Below the pieces are notes generated by a model that was not told the DNA's origin, searched no databases, and saw only the letters and a program-made list of their open reading frames with translations. From Novosphingobium sp. (lineage in GTDB: Bacteria > Pseudomonadota > Alphaproteobacteria > Sphingomonadales > Sphingomonadaceae), in NCBI GenBank assembly GCA_020853995.1, contig JADYXV010000106.1, positions 1 through 10,037 of the forward strand: DNA of 10,037 nucleotides, written 5' to 3'. Position 1 is the first letter of the stretch; each line of letters begins with the position of its first letter. This document shows positions 5,895 to 10,037 of the stretch, in pieces. Position numbers and translations under genes: made by a program.

Positions 5895-6286
5895 ACGGCC
5901 CGCACCACCGCCAACCGCATCACCACATATCGCCCATTGTAATTGCACGACGTGCCCTCGCCGCTTTCCAAGTCTGCTGCGAAGGTCAGTTGCGCGAGGC
6001 CGAAGAACTCGTGGCTCGCCGTGGCATCATGCTCCGGGTCGGCTTCGTAGCCGTAGCGCAAATGCCAGCGACCATCGGGAAGGGCGGTGAGCTTTTCGGC
6101 GAAGCTGAGGGAGCGGGAGTTGCGGCCGCCGCTCGCGCCGCCTTTGGTGCTGGTGATCGTGGAAAAGCCGGTGGGGGTTGGGACGAGTTCGAGGTCTGCG
6201 TCCCACTCATAGAGCACCCCGCCATCGGGGGCGAGGGTGGTGCCGTGGAGCGCCCACATGCCGGCGATATCGGGAAGCACGGTCAT
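5888..6286 (-). CDS. Hypothetical protein, predicted beta-rich
   Basis: A 132-residue protein with no signal peptide or membrane helix that I can see and no family I recognise. It alternates short hydrophobic strands and turns: DIAGMWALHGTT (6-17), VLYEWDADLELVP (24-36), GFSTITSTKG (40-49), RSLSFAEKLTALPDGRWHLRYGYE (58-81), SHEFFGLAQLTFAADL (91-106) and NYNGRYVVMRL (115-125). This pattern suggests a small up-and-down beta barrel of the lipocalin kind. The gene is convergent with the toxin at 5580-5894, overlapping it by seven bases. The start at 6286 has only a weak purine-rich site upstream. The codon use is like its neighbours, which supports a real gene. It carries one cysteine (residue 114). 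Confidence 0.7.
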   Translation of the reverse strand: MTVLPDIAGMWALHGTTLAPDGGVLYEWDADLELVPTPTGFSTITSTKGGASGGRNSRSLSFAEKLTALPDGRWHLRYGYEADPEHDATASHEFFGLAQLTFAADLESGEGTSCNYNGRYVVMRLAVVRAVQ

Positions 6287-6325
6287 TTAACTGTCTTTCA
6301 TTTGGCAGAGGTCGTGAAAAAAGGC

Positions 6326-6415
6326 CGTCATGCTGAACTTGTTTCAGCATCCATTTCTCCCCACGAACCGCCGTGCGCGTTGATAGATGGATCCTGAAAC
6401 AAGTTCAGCATGACG
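6326..6415. repeat. Nested inverted repeat, likely sphingomonad REP-like element
   Basis: Two 29-base arms (6326-6354 and 6387-6415) are inverted copies with one mismatch, separated by 32 bases. Each arm is itself a palindrome around a five-base centre: ATGCTGAA and TTCAGCAT flank CTTGT in the left arm, exactly; the right arm has one mismatch. The whole unit could fold into one long hairpin or two small ones. It lies in the 168-base gap between two minus-strand genes, downstream of the alpha/beta hydrolase. The core resembles an intergenic repeat I associate with sphingomonad genomes, which I cannot verify here. It may end transcription of the hydrolase gene or stabilise its message. Confidence 0.85.
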
Positions 6416-6454
6416 ATGTTATGAGAACCGTATGAAAGCGGGGAAAAGGCCACT

Positions 6455-7414
6455 CTATTTCAGCACCTTGTCGAACCATTGGCGCAAATCGCGTGCGGTG
6501 TCTGCGGGGAGTTCGAGCATCGGGTAATGGCCGACGTCGGGGTAGTGGATCAGGTCCACCTTCGCGGCTTTGAACTGGGTGACGGCTTTGGCGGCCAGCG
6601 CTTTGGGCAGAACGGGATCGCGGTCACCCCATTGCAGCAGGATGGGCGCGGTGACTTTGGCTGCATCGCCTGCCGCGCCTTTGGCCCAGACGGCCTTTTT
6701 GTTTGCCTCCCAATATTCCTTCACGCGGGCAAAGCCGCCGGGAATGGTGTTGGTCTGGTAATACCAGTCGACCGTTTCATCGGTCAGCCGCTCGGGTTTG
6801 CCATACAATTCTGACAGCGACTGGCGATAATAGGCGCGCGGGTAATAATTGGGCACCAGCGTTTCGTGCGTCCAGATCATCGCCCACATCAGCTGGCTGA
6901 AATCGGTGGGCGGCGGGGCTTCCAGCGGCAGGGCCGACAGGGCCAGCGCGGTGACCTGATCGGGGTGGCGTGCGGCATAAAGCGTGGCGATGGTCGATCC
7001 GCTTGAGGTGGCGACTATGGCGAACCGGTCCACGCCCTTTTGCGCAACGACCTTTTCCAGCAGGGTGACGATGCCTGGCATACCGGTGGACGGCGCACTA
7101 TCGGTCGACAAGCCATAGGGCGGCCAGTCGAAGCGGATCACACGGTATTTGTCGGTCAACGCATCGGCCCATGCGTCCCATTCGCGCAAGTTGGTCATCG
7201 AACTGTGCAGCATCACGATGACGGGGCCGCCTCGCGGGCCTTCATCGCGCATGTGCAAGTTGGCGGTGCCGACCTTTTCGAAGGTTGAAGGGGTGGTGGC
7301 TTGGGTGGCCTTCACCTCTTCATACGATGGATTCCACAGGCCCGCCCGCATGGTGCCAAGCACGACGGCAATGGCGAGTGCGATCAAGGCCACACCATGC
7401 GCAATGCGTTTCAT
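6455..7414 (-). CDS. Membrane-anchored or exported alpha/beta hydrolase
   Basis: A 319-residue alpha/beta hydrolase. The N-terminus MKRIAHGVALIALAIAVVLGTM has one hydrophobic segment (about 5-22) that acts either as a signal peptide or a membrane anchor, placing the enzyme in the periplasm. The oxyanion region is VMLHSSMTNLREWD (67-80), where the usual HG is HS. The nucleophile elbow is ATSSG at 135-139 with Ser137; the first Gly of the usual G-x-S-x-G is Ala. The acid is probably Asp266 in WGDRD and the base His296 in DVGHYP. A cap region lies between about 165 and 245. The substrate is unknown: esterase, lactonase or epoxide hydrolase are all open. GGAGGG precedes the start by three bases. 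It stands alone, divergent from the thioredoxin gene. Confidence 0.9.
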   Translation of the reverse strand: MKRIAHGVALIALAIAVVLGTMRAGLWNPSYEEVKATQATTPSTFEKVGTANLHMRDEGPRGGPVIVMLHSSMTNLREWDAWADALTDKYRVIRFDWPPYGLSTDSAPSTGMPGIVTLLEKVVAQKGVDRFAIVATSSGSTIATLYAARHPDQVTALALSALPLEAPPPTDFSQLMWAMIWTHETLVPNYYPRAYYRQSLSELYGKPERLTDETVDWYYQTNTIPGGFARVKEYWEANKKAVWAKGAAGDAAKVTAPILLQWGDRDPVLPKALAAKAVTQFKAAKVDLIHYPDVGHYPMLELPADTARDLRQWFDKVLK

Positions 7415-7563
7415 AAGCCCTCCAAAGCCTTGGAAAAGCGCAGCTTATGGGGCGTCTATGTGTGGGATAGGCAAAAGCGCGGCGCTCTCCGCCATGCGGA
7501 TAGTGGGCATATCGTCCGGCATGGCGTATGCAGAGGCAACCCGAACCGTGGAAGGCCAGTACC

Positions 7564-7995
7564 ATGTCTGAAACCTTGATCATTTGCTGCCCGGCCTGCG
7601 CCAGCCGCAACCGCGTGCCCACCACAAAGTTGGGCGGCGGCACTTGCGGAAAATGCGGGGCCGGGCTGTTCATGGGCAGGCCGCTGGTGCTGACGTCTGC
7701 CAACTTTGATGCCCATGCCGCGAAAAGCGATATTCCGCTGGTGGTGGATTTCTGGGCGGCGTGGTGCGGGCCGTGCCGCCAGATGGCCCCCGCGTTCGAA
7801 GCCGCCGCAGCGCAGCTTGAACCGCGCGTGCGCCTGGGCAAGCTGGATACCGAGGCCGAGCAGGCCATTGCCACGCGCTATGCCATCCGGTCCATCCCGT
7901 CGCTGGTCGTGATCCATCGCGGGAACGAGATTGCGCGGCAAGCAGGCGCCATGCCCGTCAGCGCAATTGTGCAGTGGGTTCGGGGCGTGATTTAG
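7564..7995 (+). CDS. trxC: Thioredoxin 2-type protein with N-terminal zinc ribbon
   Basis: A 143-residue protein matching thioredoxin 2, a cytoplasmic disulfide reductase. The N-terminal extension holds two C-x-x-C pairs, Cys9/Cys12 (CPAC) and Cys28/Cys31 (CGKC), which in E. coli TrxC bind one zinc. The thioredoxin fold follows, with VVDFWAAWCGPCRQMAP and active-site Cys68 and Cys71. The cis-proline motif is in IRSIPSLVVI and the usual glycine-rich end is replaced by AGAMPVSAIVQWV. The start at 7564 follows GGAAGG (7550-7555); a frame open from 7528 adds residues that do not fit. TrxC is often induced by oxidative stress in other bacteria, though I see no OxyR site I can support. Its stop overlaps the end of the convergent EAL regulator gene by four bases (7992-7995). 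Confidence 0.93.
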   Translation: MSETLIICCPACASRNRVPTTKLGGGTCGKCGAGLFMGRPLVLTSANFDAHAAKSDIPLVVDFWAAWCGPCRQMAPAFEAAAAQLEPRVRLGKLDTEAEQAIATRYAIRSIPSLVVIHRGNEIARQAGAMPVSAIVQWVRGVI

Positions 7996-9659
7996 GCGGC
8001 TTTAGACCAATCGGCCAGCCAGGCGCGGTAATCTTCAAAGCGGACGGGGCGCGAGATCATGTAGCCTTGCAGGGTGTCGCAGGCGTTAAGCGCAAGCCAC
8101 GCGCGTTGCGATTCAAGCTCTACGCCCTCGGCCACGGTTTCCATGCCCAGCATGCGGGCAATGCCGATAATGCCCAGCACGATGGTCTGTTCAGGGCCTG
8201 CCTCTGCCACCCGCGTGACAAAGCTGCGGTCGATCTTGATCGTATCGATCGTGCAGTTTTGCAGGTGCGACAGCGATGAATAGCCGGTGCCGAAATCATC
8301 CAGCGCCACGGTGATACCGCGCGCATGCAGCGCCTGGACAATGGCCTCGGCCGCAGCAGGATCGGTCAGGACGGATGTTTCGGTGACTTCCACTTCAAGC
8401 AGGCTTTCATCCGCGCCATATTCCTGAAAAATCCGGGTGATCCGGTCGGGCAGGTCTGCGTTGAATTCGCTGGCGCCAATGTTCACCGCCAGCCGCGCGG
8501 GCAGGCCATCGGCCACAAGCGCAACTTGTGCCAGCGCGGTTTGCTGCAATACCCAGTCGGTGACGTGCGGCAGCAGGCCAGCACGTTCCACCACGGGAAT
8601 GAACATTGCAGGCGACAGGTGGCCCAGCAGCGGGCTTTGCCAGCGCACCAGCACTTCGCCTGAGCGTGGCAGGCCGGTTTCGGCATCGACCTTTGGCTGG
8701 AAATGGACGTGCAATTCGCCCTGATCAATCGCGCCGACCAGTTCCGAACGGATGGCTCCTGCCAGCCGCAATTCGGACAATTCCGGCCCCTCCAGCTCCA
8801 GCATCCGTGCGCCGCCTTCACGTTGCAGCAGACGGGCGGATTCCATCATGCGGTCAATCAGGGCAGGTGGCGCTTCGCCTGTGCTGGTTCGGGCCAGCAC
8901 GACGGAATGGGTGATCTTTGCCAAGCCGGTGCCCGATGACAGGCGGTCACGCAATTCCATCTGGACCAACGGCGCCAGCGCGGCCTGAAGGCTGGCGGCA
9001 TCGGCCATCGCGGCAATCCACACGTGGGGTTGCAGGCGGAAAACGCGCAAGCCCTTGCTATGGGCAAGGCGCAGGATCAGGCGGTTGAAATGCTTGTCGC
9101 TTTTGCCATCGAACCGGCGGGCAAGTTCGGGCTGGGTATCCATCTTGATCACGGCCAGCGCCATGCCGACGCTCTGCGTGGCCAGATAATCGATCAGTTG
9201 ATCGTACCCCGGCACCAGCGCTTCGGTTTCCAGCGTGGCGGCTGTGCGCGTGGCGGCTTCACGGTGCGCGGCGTTGCGCAAATGGCTTTCCACCGCCGCG
9301 ATCAGCAGATCGAAATCCACCGGCTTTACCAGATAGTCATCCGCGCCTGCCTTGCGCCCGTGAATGGCGGTTTCCCGATCCCCGAAAGCTGTCAGGAAAA
9401 CGAACGGCACATTGGCGATGGCATCACCACGCGCGCGCAGTTTTTGCAGCAATTGTAACCCGTTCATCCCCGGCATCTGCATGTCGCAAATGATCAGATC
9501 AGGCGTGCCAGCATCAATTTGCGGCAGCGCTGCCTCGGCGCTGGGGGCCTGATCAACCATAAAGCCGTGATCGGCCAGCTCATCGGCAATATCGCGCAGG
9601 ATTTCCGGCTCGTCCTCGATGCACAGAACTTTGAACTGCCGGGGCGAATAGACAGACAT
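7992..9659 (-). CDS. Response regulator with receiver, degenerate GGDEF-like and EAL phosphodiesterase domains
   Basis: A 555-residue protein. Residues 8-128 are a receiver domain: acidic pocket Glu15-Asp16-Glu17, phosphoacceptor Asp59 in ICDMQMPGMNG, Thr90 and Lys112 in LVKPVD. Residues about 150-285 look like a diguanylate-cyclase fold with no GGDEF motif (FRLQPHVWIAAM where RLGGDEF would be). Residues about 310-550 are an EAL domain: Glu335 in GEVLVRW, Asn393, EVTE at 424-427, DDFGTGYSSL from 454, Lys475, EGVE at 511-514, and LQGY at 530-533. The catalytic and metal residues are retained, so it should hydrolyse c-di-GMP to pGpG. The start at 9659 shares one base with the kinase stop (TAATG), so the two are coupled; a longer frame reaches 9674. 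It is cytoplasmic and probably activated by the adjacent kinase. Confidence 0.93.
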   Translation of the reverse strand: MSVYSPRQFKVLCIEDEPEILRDIADELADHGFMVDQAPSAEAALPQIDAGTPDLIICDMQMPGMNGLQLLQKLRARGDAIANVPFVFLTAFGDRETAIHGRKAGADDYLVKPVDFDLLIAAVESHLRNAAHREAATRTAATLETEALVPGYDQLIDYLATQSVGMALAVIKMDTQPELARRFDGKSDKHFNRLILRLAHSKGLRVFRLQPHVWIAAMADAASLQAALAPLVQMELRDRLSSGTGLAKITHSVVLARTSTGEAPPALIDRMMESARLLQREGGARMLELEGPELSELRLAGAIRSELVGAIDQGELHVHFQPKVDAETGLPRSGEVLVRWQSPLLGHLSPAMFIPVVERAGLLPHVTDWVLQQTALAQVALVADGLPARLAVNIGASEFNADLPDRITRIFQEYGADESLLEVEVTETSVLTDPAAAEAIVQALHARGITVALDDFGTGYSSLSHLQNCTIDTIKIDRSFVTRVAEAGPEQTIVLGIIGIARMLGMETVAEGVELESQRAWLALNACDTLQGYMISRPVRFEDYRAWLADWSKAA

Positions 9660-10037
9660 TATGCAGCTTCCCACAATTCGGTAACAGTGGCGCGGGCCAA
9701 AGGCAGGCTGGCGGTAACGGTGGTGCCAGAGGCGGGGCCAGCTTCGTTCGTCGAGGCGATGTCCAGCAGGCCGCCATTGGCATCAAGCAGGGTGGTGGCA
9801 AGATACAGGCCGGTGCCTGCACCCGGAACCGCGGTGCTGTTCGATCCCCGGAAGAACCGCTCGCACACCAGCGGCAATTCGTCGGCAGGTATGCCAGACC
9901 CCTTGTCAGACACGGTCACGCTGCAACGGTCGCCTTCCACCGTCGCCCGGACGGTCACCGGCGATCCATCGGGGGAATAGCGGCAGGCGTTTTCGATGAT
10001 GGCGGCAAGCGCGGTGTGGACCAGTGTGCGATCGGCA
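9659..10037 (-). CDS. Sensor histidine kinase, C-terminal catalytic domain (partial)
   Basis: The frame runs off the right edge of the window and ends at TAA 9659-9661, leaving 125 residues of the ATP-binding domain. In order they show the N box IIENACRYSPDG (residues 13-24 of the fragment), the G1 box DKGSGIP (44-50), the F box FFRG (61-64), and the G2 box GAGTGLYLA (72-80), a full HATPase_c set. The spacing and Y-S-P-D-G text resemble the classical kinases that pair with response regulators. It overlaps the downstream EAL regulator by one base, so this is a kinase-regulator pair, and the kinase probably phosphorylates Asp59 of that regulator. The dimerisation domain, sensory region and histidine lie outside the window. 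A GTG at 9956-9958 in this frame is internal, not the start. Confidence 0.93.
   Translation of the reverse strand, partial: ADRTLVHTALAAIIENACRYSPDGSPVTVRATVEGDRCSVTVSDKGSGIPADELPLVCERFFRGSNSTAVPGAGTGLYLATTLLDANGGLLDIASTNEAGPASGTTVTASLPLARATVTELWEAA

Noticed and set aside
7415..7563. A promoter or OxyR site in the gap between the hydrolase and thioredoxin genes.
   Set aside because: I found no boxes or symmetry good enough to report; only the ribosome sites are clear.

Overview
The window is GC-rich, tightly packed DNA that looks like a chromosome segment from an alphaproteobacterium, most likely a sphingomonad (Novosphingobium or Erythrobacter-like). This rests on codon use, on the gene families present, and on an inverted repeat at 6326-6415 whose core resembles a palindrome I associate with sphingomonad genomes. 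The assignment is inference, not a database result. I see no rRNA, tRNA, CRISPR array, transposase or phage gene.

Layout. At 1-110 the tail of an unidentified plus-strand gene ends against a minus-strand operon (107-1163). That operon holds a ribbon-helix-helix antitoxin, a ParE/RelE toxin and a small two-helix membrane protein, joined by two ATGA overlaps and driven by a good promoter with a palindromic operator. Just upstream on the same strand is a zinc-independent NADPH:quinone oxidoreductase (1234-2211). A divergent plus-strand run follows (2397-5258): a DUF1330 protein, a GPH-type major facilitator transporter, a 37-residue predicted secreted peptide, and a flavin-dependent monooxygenase of the SsuD-like luciferase family. 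This looks like a small uptake-and-oxidation operon for an unknown substrate.

A second, unrelated ParD/ParE-type toxin-antitoxin pair (5317-5894, plus) has its own palindromic operator. It meets, tail to tail, a minus-strand protein of unknown function rich in predicted beta strands (5888-6286). The nested inverted repeat lies between that gene and a membrane-anchored alpha/beta hydrolase (6455-7414, minus).

The right end holds a zinc-ribbon thioredoxin of the TrxC type (7564-7995, plus), convergent with a two-component c-di-GMP module on the minus strand. The module is a histidine kinase cut by the window edge (9659-10037) followed by a response regulator with receiver, degenerate GGDEF-like and apparently intact EAL phosphodiesterase regions (7992-9659). 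The kinase probably phosphorylates the receiver and so adjusts c-di-GMP breakdown.

No clearly new defence or mobile system is visible. The best leads are the short secreted peptide gene, the membrane protein coupled to a toxin-antitoxin pair, the nested repeat, and the degenerate GGDEF-like middle domain of the EAL regulator.
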